Positions 1 to 5,029 of a stretch of DNA of 6,279 nucleotides are shown here, one piece after another. Below the pieces are notes generated by a model. It saw nothing but the letters and a program-made list of their open reading frames with translations, searched no databases and was not told the origin of the DNA. How positions within the stretch are numbered: position 1 is the stretch's first letter; each line of letters begins with the position of its first letter. The stretch is taken from the NCBI GenBank assembly GCA_035546355.1, contig DATKEH010000136.1:1-6279 (forward strand), written 5' to 3'. A program made the translations under genes and the position numbers. This DNA comes from DATKEH01 sp035546355. Its GTDB lineage: Bacteria > Acidobacteriota > Thermoanaerobaculia > Multivoradales > JAIOJS01.

Positions 1-240
1 GTCAGCGGCAAGAAAGTGCGCCAGGTGTCGTTCGACCGGGTGCTGCTGGTCAGCGGCGAGGGGGGCACCAAGGTGGGCGACCCGGTGCTCTCGGACGCGC
101 GGGTCAACGGCATCGTGCTCGACGAGGTGCGGGCGCCCAAGCTCAAGGTGTTCAAGATGAAGCGGCGCAAGGGATACCGACGCACCGCCGGGCACCGCCA
201 GAACCTGCTGCGGGTACGCATCCAGGACATCCAGCTCTAA
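1..240 (+). CDS. rplU: 50S ribosomal protein L21, 5'-truncated by the window edge
   Basis: Structural protein of the large ribosomal subunit that binds 23S rRNA. The frame is open from base 1 and gives 79 residues up to the TAA at 238-240. L21 is normally about 103 residues, so roughly the first 24 lie outside the window. The GTG at 16 is an internal valine, not a start. Family features visible: the FDRVLLV strand near residue 11, the short GDP turn near residue 27, and the basic C-terminal signature KRRKGYRRTAGHRQ followed by a short beta strand. The gene is followed 36 bases later by rpmA, the usual L21-L27 pairing. No Prp (YsxB) protease gene lies between them, unlike in Firmicutes. Identification is firm; the only thing missing is the N-terminus. 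Confidence 0.97.
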   Translation, partial: VSGKKVRQVSFDRVLLVSGEGGTKVGDPVLSDARVNGIVLDEVRAPKLKVFKMKRRKGYRRTAGHRQNLLRVRIQDIQL

Positions 241-261
241 GCGCCGCCGGCTGGCGTTCTC

Positions 262-267
262 AGGAGA
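262..267 (+). promoter_or_regulatory. Ribosome binding site of rpmA
   Basis: AGGAGA nine bases before the ATG at 277. It is one of the two clear Shine-Dalgarno sequences in the window and fixes the rpmA start. Confidence 0.8.
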
Positions 268-276
268 CCCATCACC

Positions 277-534
277 ATGGCTCACAAGAAGGGACAGGGC
301 TCGAGCCGCAACGGCCGCGACTCCAACCCGCAGTACCTCGGCGTCAAGCGCTACGGCGGTCAGCAGGTGACCGGCGGTACGATCCTGGTGCGCCAGCGCG
401 GCACCCGTGTCACCCCGGGCCGCAACGTGGGTCGCGGCAAGGACGACACCCTCTTCGCGCTCATCGACGGGGTGGTGGAGTTCCAGAAGAAGGGGCGCCG
501 CGGCACCTTCGTCAGCGTCCTCCCCGCGGAATAG
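277..534 (+). CDS. rpmA: 50S ribosomal protein L27
   Basis: Large-subunit protein whose flexible N-terminus reaches towards the peptidyl transferase centre and helps place tRNA substrates. The 85-residue product is normal size for the family. It starts MAHKKGQGSSRNGRDS, the standard N-terminus beginning directly at Met-Ala-His-Lys, without the Firmicutes-type cleaved leader. The L27 signature follows at residues 34-48 (GTILVRQRGTRVTPG), and the C-terminus is the usual beta-barrel part ending FVSVLPAE. The ATG at 277 is supported by an AGGAGA ribosome binding site. It is presumably co-transcribed with rplU, 36 bases upstream. A 114-base gap with a small GC-rich hairpin separates it from obg. 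Nothing unusual is seen in the protein. Confidence 0.98.
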   Translation: MAHKKGQGSSRNGRDSNPQYLGVKRYGGQQVTGGTILVRQRGTRVTPGRNVGRGKDDTLFALIDGVVEFQKKGRRGTFVSVLPAE

Positions 535-558
535 CGGGCTGCGGCCGCCAGCTCTGGG

Positions 559-575
559 GGCGGTCCCCGACCGCC
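559..575 (+). terminator. GC-rich hairpin after rpmA, possible weak terminator
   Basis: A perfect 6-base-pair stem (GGCGGT / ACCGCC) with a 5-base loop lies 25 bases after the rpmA stop. There is no T-tract after it, so it does not fit a standard intrinsic terminator. In sequence this GC-rich, short stems also arise by chance. It is recorded because it sits in the only sizeable gap (535-648) of the plus-strand cluster; I see nothing else convincing in that gap. Confidence 0.25.
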
Positions 576-648
576 GACCCTCCACGCGCCGCCCGCCCAC
601 CCGGGCTGGATAGGTGTCGCCACCCATCGACTCCGTTACGCTCTGCTG

Positions 649-1662
649 GTGCAGTTCCTCGACGAAGCGGTCATCCACGTCCGGGGAGGCGACGGCGGCA
701 ACGGCTGCACCGCCTTTCGCCGCGAGAAGTACGTGCCGCGAGGCGGGCCTTCGGGGGGCGACGGCGGCCACGGCGGCTCGGTGTACCTGCAGGGCGACGA
801 GGGGCTGAACACCCTCTACCACCTCGGCCGGCCGGCGCTGTACGCCGCCGAGCGCGGCCGCCACGGCGAGGGCTCGCGCCGCACCGGCCGCAGCGGCGAG
901 GACCTGGTGGTGCCGGTGGCGCCGGGCACCGTGGCATGGGATGCCGAGACCGGCGAGGGCCTGGGCGAGGTCCTCGAGCACGGGCAGCGCCTGCTGGTGG
1001 CCGCGGGTGGGCGCGGCGGTCGCGGCAACGCCCGCTTCGCCACCGCTACCCGGCAGGCGCCTCGCCGCTCCGAGCCGGGCCGCGAGGGGCAGGAGCGGCG
1101 AGTGCGCCTGGAGCTCAAGCTGCTCGCCGACGTCGGGGTGGTGGGGCTGCCCAACGCCGGCAAGTCCACCCTCATCAGCGTAGTCTCGGCGGCGCGGCCG
1201 AAGATCGCCGACTATCCGTTTACCACCCTGGTCCCCAACCTCGGGGTCGTCGCCGTCGACCCCGAGGGGACGCGGACCTTCGTGCTCGCCGACCTGCCGG
1301 GGTTGATCGCCGGGGCCGCCGCGGGGGCGGGTCTGGGCATCCAGTTCCTGCGCCACGTCGAGCGCTGCCGGGCGCTGGTGCAGTTGGTCGACCTGACCGG
1401 CGCCGGGGTCGAGGAGGGCCTCGAGGTCGTCGAGCGCGAGCTGTCGGCGTTCGATCCGACCCTGCTGCACCGCCCGCGCCTGCTGGTGGGCAGCAAGCTC
1501 GACGCCGCCGACGAGGAGGCGCGGCGCCAGCTGGCCGCTGCCGCGGCGCGCCGCGGCCTGCCGCACCACGCGATCAGCTCGGCCTCCGGTGCCGGGATCG
1601 ACGAGCTGGTACAGCGCCTGGCGGCGCTGCTGGACCGCTCCTCGCAGGACGCCGCCGGATGA
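649..1662 (+). CDS. obg: Obg family GTPase (ObgE/CgtA), ribosome maturation factor, with altered G4 motif
   Basis: Conserved GTPase involved in late 50S assembly and growth/stringent control. The 337-residue product has the glycine-rich Obg fold (about 1-158, opening MQFLDEAVIHVRGGDGGNG) and then the G domain. G1 is GLPNAGKST at 166-174, G2 is YPFTT at 189-193, G3 is DLPGL at 215-219, and G5 lies around SAS 311-313. It stops just after the G domain, so the variable C-terminal (OCT) domain of some Obg proteins is absent. Two departures are seen. G4 reads SKLD (282-285) where the family has NKxD, and the switch II stretch reads GLIAGAAAG where GLIEGA is usual. The GTG at 649 is chosen because the protein then begins exactly at the conserved Obg N-terminus, although no ribosome binding site precedes it. 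Its stop overlaps the nadD start (ATGA). Confidence 0.95.
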   Translation: MQFLDEAVIHVRGGDGGNGCTAFRREKYVPRGGPSGGDGGHGGSVYLQGDEGLNTLYHLGRPALYAAERGRHGEGSRRTGRSGEDLVVPVAPGTVAWDAETGEGLGEVLEHGQRLLVAAGGRGGRGNARFATATRQAPRRSEPGREGQERRVRLELKLLADVGVVGLPNAGKSTLISVVSAARPKIADYPFTTLVPNLGVVAVDPEGTRTFVLADLPGLIAGAAAGAGLGIQFLRHVERCRALVQLVDLTGAGVEEGLEVVERELSAFDPTLLHRPRLLVGSKLDAADEEARRQLAAAAARRGLPHHAISSASGAGIDELVQRLAALLDRSSQDAAG

Positions 1663-2285
1663 AGCTGGGGCTCTTCGGCGGCAGCTTCGACCCGATCCAT
1701 CGCGGCCACGTGGCGCCGGTCCAGGAGGCGCGGCGGCGGCTGGGCCTCGAGCGGGTGCTCTACCTCCCCACCGGCCAGCCGCCGCACAAGACGGCGCGCC
1801 GGGTGGCGCCGCCCCTCGCCCGCTTCGCCATGGTCGAGCTGGCGCTGCTCGCCGCGGAGGGGCTGTACGTCTCCGGCCACGAGCTGCTGCAGGCGGGCCC
1901 TGCCTACACGGTGGAGACGCTGGAGCATTTTCGCGCCGCGCGGCCCGACGCCGAGCTCCACCTCCTGCTGGGCAGCGATGCGCTCACCGAGCTCGTCACC
2001 TGGCGCCGCTGGCGGGAGCTGGTGGAGATGGCGCGGCTGGTGGTGCTGCAGCGCCCCGGCTGGTCGCCGTCGGAGCTGCGCCAGGGCCTGCCGCCGGAGG
2101 TCGTGGCGGCGATCGAGACGGGGCGCATCCTGCTGCTCGCGACCACGCCGTGCGACGTCTCCGCCTCTCGCCTCCGTGACCACCTGCGGCGCGGCGAGAC
2201 CCCGCCCCGCGGGCACCTCCATCCGTTGGTGTTAGACTACGCTCGCAAGTACCACCTCTATGACGAAGAGCCCCCTCCCCTCTGA
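1659..2285 (+). CDS. nadD: Nicotinate-nucleotide adenylyltransferase
   Basis: Adenylates nicotinate mononucleotide with ATP to give deamido-NAD, the central step of NAD synthesis, in the cytosol. The 208-residue product has the usual size. The nucleotidyltransferase motif GGSFDPIHRGH is at residues 7-17, with the two catalytic-site histidines at 14 and 17. PPHK follows near residue 45. GSDALTELVTWRRW at 105-118 is the GxD...W..W substrate-site pattern. VSASRLR at 167-173 replaces the more usual ISST.IR motif but keeps both serines and the arginine. The ATG at 1659 overlaps the obg stop by four bases, with AGGA at 1646-1649 as a plausible ribosome binding site inside the end of obg. The 3' end overlaps rsfS by 26 bases. 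NadD next to RsfS is a widespread arrangement. Confidence 0.95.
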   Translation: MKLGLFGGSFDPIHRGHVAPVQEARRRLGLERVLYLPTGQPPHKTARRVAPPLARFAMVELALLAAEGLYVSGHELLQAGPAYTVETLEHFRAARPDAELHLLLGSDALTELVTWRRWRELVEMARLVVLQRPGWSPSELRQGLPPEVVAAIETGRILLLATTPCDVSASRLRDHLRRGETPPRGHLHPLVLDYARKYHLYDEEPPPL

Positions 2286-2664
2286 GGCGCCCGACTCCCC
2301 CCCCACGACCGATCTCGACGAGCTGGTCCGCGACGCGGTAGCGGCCGCCCTCGACCGCAAGGCCGAGGCGATGCGGGTGCTGGAGATCGGCGCGGTGACG
2401 CAGTTCACCGACTACTTCCTGATCTGCAGCGGTATCAACCCGCGGCAGGTGCAGGCGATCGCCGACGCGGTGGACGAGCGCCTGCGGCAGCAGAAGGTCC
2501 GTCCGCTCCACGTCGAGGGGTACCAGGGCGGGCAGTGGGTGTTGATGGACTACGGCGACTTCGTCCTGCACGTCTTCCACGACGACCGCCGCCAGTTCTA
2601 CGGGCTCGAGCGGCTGTGGTCGGACGCCCCGGACCACACCAGCCGCTTCGTCCCGGAACCGTGA
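2260..2664 (+). CDS. rsfS: Ribosomal silencing factor RsfS (YbeB/Iojap family)
   Basis: Binds ribosomal protein L14 on the 50S subunit and blocks joining with 30S, lowering translation during starvation (known for the family). The product is 134 residues. The family core runs from about residue 20 to 120: DELVRDAVAAALDRKAEAM, then TDYFLICSG at 50-58, QVQAIADAVDERLR near 63-76, and VEGYQGGQWVLMDYGDFVLH at 85-104 leading into HVF and YGLERLW at 114-120. Residues 2-19 are a Pro/Ser/Thr-rich extension encoded partly within the end of nadD. The ATG at 2260 has no obvious ribosome binding site, so expression probably depends on translation of nadD. No other ATG precedes the conserved core in this frame. 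The stop codon overlaps the GTG of the next gene (GTGA). Identification is firm. Confidence 0.95.
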   Translation: MTKSPLPSEAPDSPPTTDLDELVRDAVAAALDRKAEAMRVLEIGAVTQFTDYFLICSGINPRQVQAIADAVDERLRQQKVRPLHVEGYQGGQWVLMDYGDFVLHVFHDDRRQFYGLERLWSDAPDHTSRFVPEP

Positions 2665-3584
2665 GCCCGCTGCCGGGCCCACCCACCCTCGACCAGCTCT
2701 TCCGGCGGTTTCCGGGGCTCGCCCGCGCCCTCGACGGCCTCGCCGCCGCCGCCCGCAGCGAGGCGCCGCTGCTGCTGCTCGGCGAAGGGGGCTGCGGCCG
2801 CTCGACCCTCGCCCGCGCCGTCCACGCCTCCAGCCCGCGCGCGGCAGCGCCGCTGGTGGAGGTCGACCCGGCGACCATCCCGGCAGGGCTGTTCGAGAGC
2901 AACCTCTTCGGCCACCGGGCCGGGGCCTTCACCGGCGCCGACGTCGCGGCCGAGGGGCGGGTGGCGCGGGCCGACGGGGGCACGCTGGTGCTCGATCATG
3001 TCGAGGAGATTCCGGTGGCCGCACAACCCAAGCTGTTGCGCCTGCTGGCGGAGAAGCGGTACCGGCCGCTCGGCGGCGAGGAGCGTCCCGCCGACGTACG
3101 GTTCGTGACGCTGGCCGGCGAGCAGCTCCCCGAACGGGTCCGCCAGGGCGCGTTCCGCGGGGATCTCTACTACCGGCTCGAGGTGCTGGCCTTTCGCGTC
3201 CCGCCGCTGCGCGAACGGCTGGACGACCTGCCGGCGCTGCTCGACGAGCTGCTGGCGGAGCTGGCCGAGAGGCTGGGGCGACCCCCCTGCCGCCTGTCTC
3301 CGCGGGCGCTGGAGTGGATCCGCCGGCACCCGTGGCCGGGCAACCTCCGCGAGCTGCGCAACCTCCTCGAGCGGGAAGTGATCCTGGCGCGCGGCGAGGT
3401 GCTCGACCCGGCGCCTACGGCCACGGGCACTGACGCTCGCCCGCGGCCGCTGGCCGAGATCGAGCGCGAGGAGATCCGCAAGGCCCTCGCCTTCACCCGC
3501 GGCCACCAGGGGCGGGCGGCCGAGCTGCTGGGGATCAGCCGCAAGGCGCTGTGGGAGAAGAGAAAGAGGATGGGGATACCGTGA
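2661..3584 (+). CDS. Sigma-54 activator-type AAA+ protein with Fis-type HTH and degenerate ATPase motifs
   Basis: A 307-residue relative of bacterial enhancer-binding proteins such as PspF and NtrC. It has no receiver, GAF or PAS domain: a leader of about 35 residues runs straight into the AAA+ domain. The GAFTGA sigma-54 contact loop is intact at 88-93. FRGDLYYRL at 165-173 keeps the arginine-finger region, WPGNLREL at 225-232 keeps sensor II, and a Fis-type HTH occupies about 275-304 (HQGRAAELLGISRKALWEK). The nucleotide site is changed. Walker A reads GEGGCGRS (41-48; family GESGTGKE), with Arg47 for the lysine. Walker B ends LDH (111-113), with His113 for the glutamate. Sensor I has Gly153 where Asn is usual. 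It may therefore bind DNA and perhaps sigma-54 without working as a normal ATP-driven activator (inference). The GTG at 2661 overlaps the rsfS stop; reading the frame further upstream would run through rsfS out of frame, so the coupled GTG is preferred. Confidence 0.85.
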   Translation: MSPLPGPPTLDQLFRRFPGLARALDGLAAAARSEAPLLLLGEGGCGRSTLARAVHASSPRAAAPLVEVDPATIPAGLFESNLFGHRAGAFTGADVAAEGRVARADGGTLVLDHVEEIPVAAQPKLLRLLAEKRYRPLGGEERPADVRFVTLAGEQLPERVRQGAFRGDLYYRLEVLAFRVPPLRERLDDLPALLDELLAELAERLGRPPCRLSPRALEWIRRHPWPGNLRELRNLLEREVILARGEVLDPAPTATGTDARPRPLAEIEREEIRKALAFTRGHQGRAAELLGISRKALWEKRKRMGIP

Positions 3585-3636
3585 GGAAGTCGTTCCATCC
3601 GCGGAGGCTTTCTCCCTCGCCATCCACGCTGCTGCC

Positions 3637-4041
3637 TTGACGAGGATCCTCCGTCCCAAGCTCGAACCGGGGGAGCGGCGAGCCCTCCTCTGGGAGGGCA
3701 TCGGCCTGTTCGACGCCGGCCGCTTCTTCGCCGCCCACGAGTCGTGGGAGACGATCTGGCGCTCCACCACCCCCGAGCCGCGGGACCTGTTCCAGGGGCT
3801 GGTGCAGGTGGCGGCCGGGCTGCACCACGCCTGCGACCGCCGCCGGCCCGACGTCGCCGCCCGCGTGCTCGCCAAGGCGCGGCGGCGGCTGGCGCCGCTG
3901 GCGCCGCGGTGCTGCGGCATCGACGTCGCCGTCCTGCTGCGCGATCTCGCGGCCTGGGAGGACTGGTGCGCCCACCCGCAGGCCGTCCAGCGGCCGCCGC
4001 CGCCGCGGGTGCCGGTGGCCGACCGCGAACGGGTGCGTTGA
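3637..4041 (+). CDS. DUF309 domain protein
   Basis: Small protein of the DUF309 family, whose biochemical role is not known to me. The 134-residue frame contains the family hallmark FDAGRFFAAHESWETIW at 25-41, then R..FQGLVQVAAGLHH ending at residue 64, and helical repeats with Ala/Leu/Arg-rich pairs. The conserved H.E..W pattern suggests a helical bundle with a buried polar site (inference). The start is uncertain. TTG at 3637 is the first standard start codon in frame after the preceding gene, but no ribosome binding site sits at the right distance; a GGAGG at 3603-3607 is about 30 bases away. The C-terminus is rich in Pro and Arg, and the gene stops at 4041, while the +1 frame continues in a coding-like manner to 4150. 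It follows the AAA+ gene after 52 bases on the same strand and may belong to the same transcript. Confidence 0.8.
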   Translation: MTRILRPKLEPGERRALLWEGIGLFDAGRFFAAHESWETIWRSTTPEPRDLFQGLVQVAAGLHHACDRRRPDVAARVLAKARRRLAPLAPRCCGIDVAVLLRDLAAWEDWCAHPQAVQRPPPPRVPVADRERVR

Positions 4042-4150
4042 TCCGCCGACCGGGAGCGCGCTGCGCGAGCCGCTCAACCGCTCCCTGCTGGCGCGGGTCG
4101 AGAGCCGCGAGTGGGAGTTGATCCTGCGCGGCTACCTGGGCGACGACTGA
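4040..4150 (+). other. Coding-like out-of-frame tail after the DUF309 gene
   Basis: In the +1 frame relative to DUF309, bases 4040-4147 encode 36 residues before a TGA at 4148-4150. The peptide ends LLARVESREWELILRGYLGD plus one Asp, and nearly every codon ends in G or C, as in the real genes here. There is no ATG, GTG or usable TTG in this frame for a long way upstream; before 4040 the frame gives low-quality Arg/Cys-rich peptide. The DUF309 frame ends in CGT TGA at 4036-4041. Skipping one base there would join VADRERVR to DPPTGSALREPLNRS and give a 170-residue protein. The stretch could be a true C-terminal extension broken by a one-base change, the remnant of another gene, or a product of GC-biased sequence. 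I do not recognise the peptide. Confidence 0.4.
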
Positions 4151-4151
4151 G

Positions 4152-4928
4152 TCACCGCCCCGTCCACTGCGGCGGCCGCTTGGCGAGGAACGCCGCCACC
4201 CCCTCCTCCTTGTCGGCGGTGGCGAAACAGAGGCAGAAGAGGTCGCGCTCGTAGAGGATCCCCTCCTCGATGGGCAACCGCTCGCTGGCCCGCAGCGCCT
4301 CCTTGGCCACCCGCAGCGTCAGCGGGCTCATCGCCGCCATCCGCTGCGCCAGCTCGAGCGTCTTTGCCCGCAGCTCCTGGTGCGGCACCACCATCTCCAC
4401 CAGGCCGATCTCGCGCGCCTCGGCGGCGCCGACGAGGTCGCCGGTCAGCACCAGCCGCATGGCGTGGCCGAGGCCGACCAGGCGTGGGAGGCGTTGCGTA
4501 CCGCCGCCGCCGGGGATCAGCCCGAGCTTGATCTCCGGCTGCCCGAAGCGCGCCTTCTCGGATGCCACCCGCAGGTCGCACGACATGGCCAGCTCGCAAC
4601 CGCCGCCGAGGCAGAAGCCGTTGATCATGGCGATCACCGGCTTGGCGAAGGACGCCATCGCGTCGTAGATGCGGGGAGAGCGCATCGCCGACCTCTGGTC
4701 CATGGGGCCGCGATCGGCGAACTCACCGATGTCCGCCCCGGCGACGAACGCCTTGTCGCCGGCGCCGGTGATGACGACGACGCCCACCTCGTCGTCGCCC
4801 TCGAGCTCGCGCAGCAGGGCGATCATCTCGTCGCGCACCTGTTGGTTGAGGGCGTTCATCTTCTCGGGGCGGTCGATGGTGAGGATGGCGACGCGACCGT
4901 CGCGCTCCTGCAGGATGGTCTCGGCCAT
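4152..4928 (-). CDS. Enoyl-CoA hydratase (crotonase family)
   Basis: Adds water across the 2,3-double bond of enoyl-CoA thioesters, as in fatty-acid or amino-acid beta-oxidation. The 258-residue product is typical in size. The oxyanion-hole segment AGADI is at 63-67. GGGCELAMSCDL at 108-119 and GQPEIKLGLIPGGGGTQRL at 129-147 carry both catalytic glutamates, Glu112 and Glu132, at the positions of Glu144 and Glu164 in rat mitochondrial hydratase. The C-terminus FLAKRPPQWTGR is the usual tail. The ATG at 4926-4928 is preferred over an in-frame start 14 codons upstream, because GGAGGA lies 7 bases before it and the protein then begins at the family N-terminus. It lies about 100 bases downstream of a related crotonase gene on the same strand, so it is probably part of the same locus. 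The exact acyl-CoA substrate cannot be told from sequence. Confidence 0.93.
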   Translation of the reverse strand: MAETILQERDGRVAILTIDRPEKMNALNQQVRDEMIALLRELEGDDEVGVVVITGAGDKAFVAGADIGEFADRGPMDQRSAMRSPRIYDAMASFAKPVIAMINGFCLGGGCELAMSCDLRVASEKARFGQPEIKLGLIPGGGGTQRLPRLVGLGHAMRLVLTGDLVGAAEAREIGLVEMVVPHQELRAKTLELAQRMAAMSPLTLRVAKEALRASERLPIEEGILYERDLFCLCFATADKEEGVAAFLAKRPPQWTGR

Positions 4929-4935
4929 GGCGTTT

Positions 4936-4941
4936 TCCTCC
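4936..4941 (-). promoter_or_regulatory. Strong ribosome binding site of the enoyl-CoA hydratase gene
   Basis: On the minus strand this reads GGAGGA, 7 bases before the ATG at 4928-4926. It is the strongest Shine-Dalgarno match in the window and decides the start of the gene. Confidence 0.85.
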
Positions 4942-4950
4942 GGGGCTCGC

Positions 4951-4967
4951 GGTGCCGGCCCGGCACC
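4951..4967 (-). repeat. Perfect 7-bp hairpin in the leader of the enoyl-CoA hydratase gene
   Basis: GGTGCCG (4951-4957) and CGGCACC (4961-4967) form a perfect stem with a 3-base loop. It lies 9 bases upstream of the ribosome binding site in transcript order. It could be an RNA hairpin, a palindromic operator, or chance in GC-rich DNA. No U-tract follows, so it is not a standard terminator. Confidence 0.4.
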
Positions 4968-4990
4968 CATTGACGTCTCGGATCCGGGCA

Positions 4991-5025
4991 GCCGCGCCGC
5001 CGCGGGTCAGGGCCGCAGGCGCGGC
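4991..5025 (-). repeat. 8-bp inverted repeat after the diene-CoA hydratase-like gene
   Basis: GCCGCGCC (4991-4998) and GGCGCGGC (5018-5025) are perfectly complementary around a 19-base spacer. In the minus-strand transcript this begins 4 bases after the stop codon of the upstream crotonase gene. It could be a 3'-end hairpin, but it lacks a U-tract, and the low-complexity GC composition makes chance pairing likely. Confidence 0.3.
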
Positions 5026-5029
5026 GCCC

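Noticed and set aside
936..1658. Upstream in-frame extension of nadD back to 936
   Set aside because: It overlaps the obg G domain out of frame and gives Arg/Gly/Ala-rich nonsense; NadD homologues begin at MKLGLFGGSFDP, which matches the ATG at 1659.
1212..2222. Long open frame on the minus strand opposite obg and nadD
   Set aside because: It is a GC-driven shadow: the peptide is Arg/Ala/Ser-rich with no family pattern, while the plus strand encodes two unmistakable conserved proteins over the same bases.
2535..2660. Upstream in-frame extension of the AAA+ gene to 2535
   Set aside because: It lies out of frame inside the conserved C-terminal half of rsfS and gives an Arg/Pro-rich peptide; the GTG that overlaps the rsfS stop is the natural start.
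3553..3616. Short complementary runs (GAGAAAG at 3560-3566 and CTTTCTC at 3608-3614) around the end of the AAA+ gene
   Set aside because: Seven matching bases around a 41-base spacer, partly inside coding sequence, are expected by chance, and there is no T-tract to suggest a terminator.
2598..3920. 440-codon minus-strand open frame opposite rsfS, the AAA+ gene and DUF309
   Set aside because: It is antisense to recognisable genes, low complexity (Arg, Gly, Ala, Gln), and spans several gene boundaries; this is typical of stop-poor DNA at this GC content.
4929..4970. 14-codon N-terminal extension of the enoyl-CoA hydratase
   Set aside because: The internal ATG at 4928 has a strong ribosome binding site at ideal spacing and gives the usual family N-terminus; the extension would run through the leader hairpin.
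4970..4975. TTGACG on the plus strand resembling a -35 element
   Set aside because: No -10 element follows at the right distance and no plus-strand gene lies downstream.
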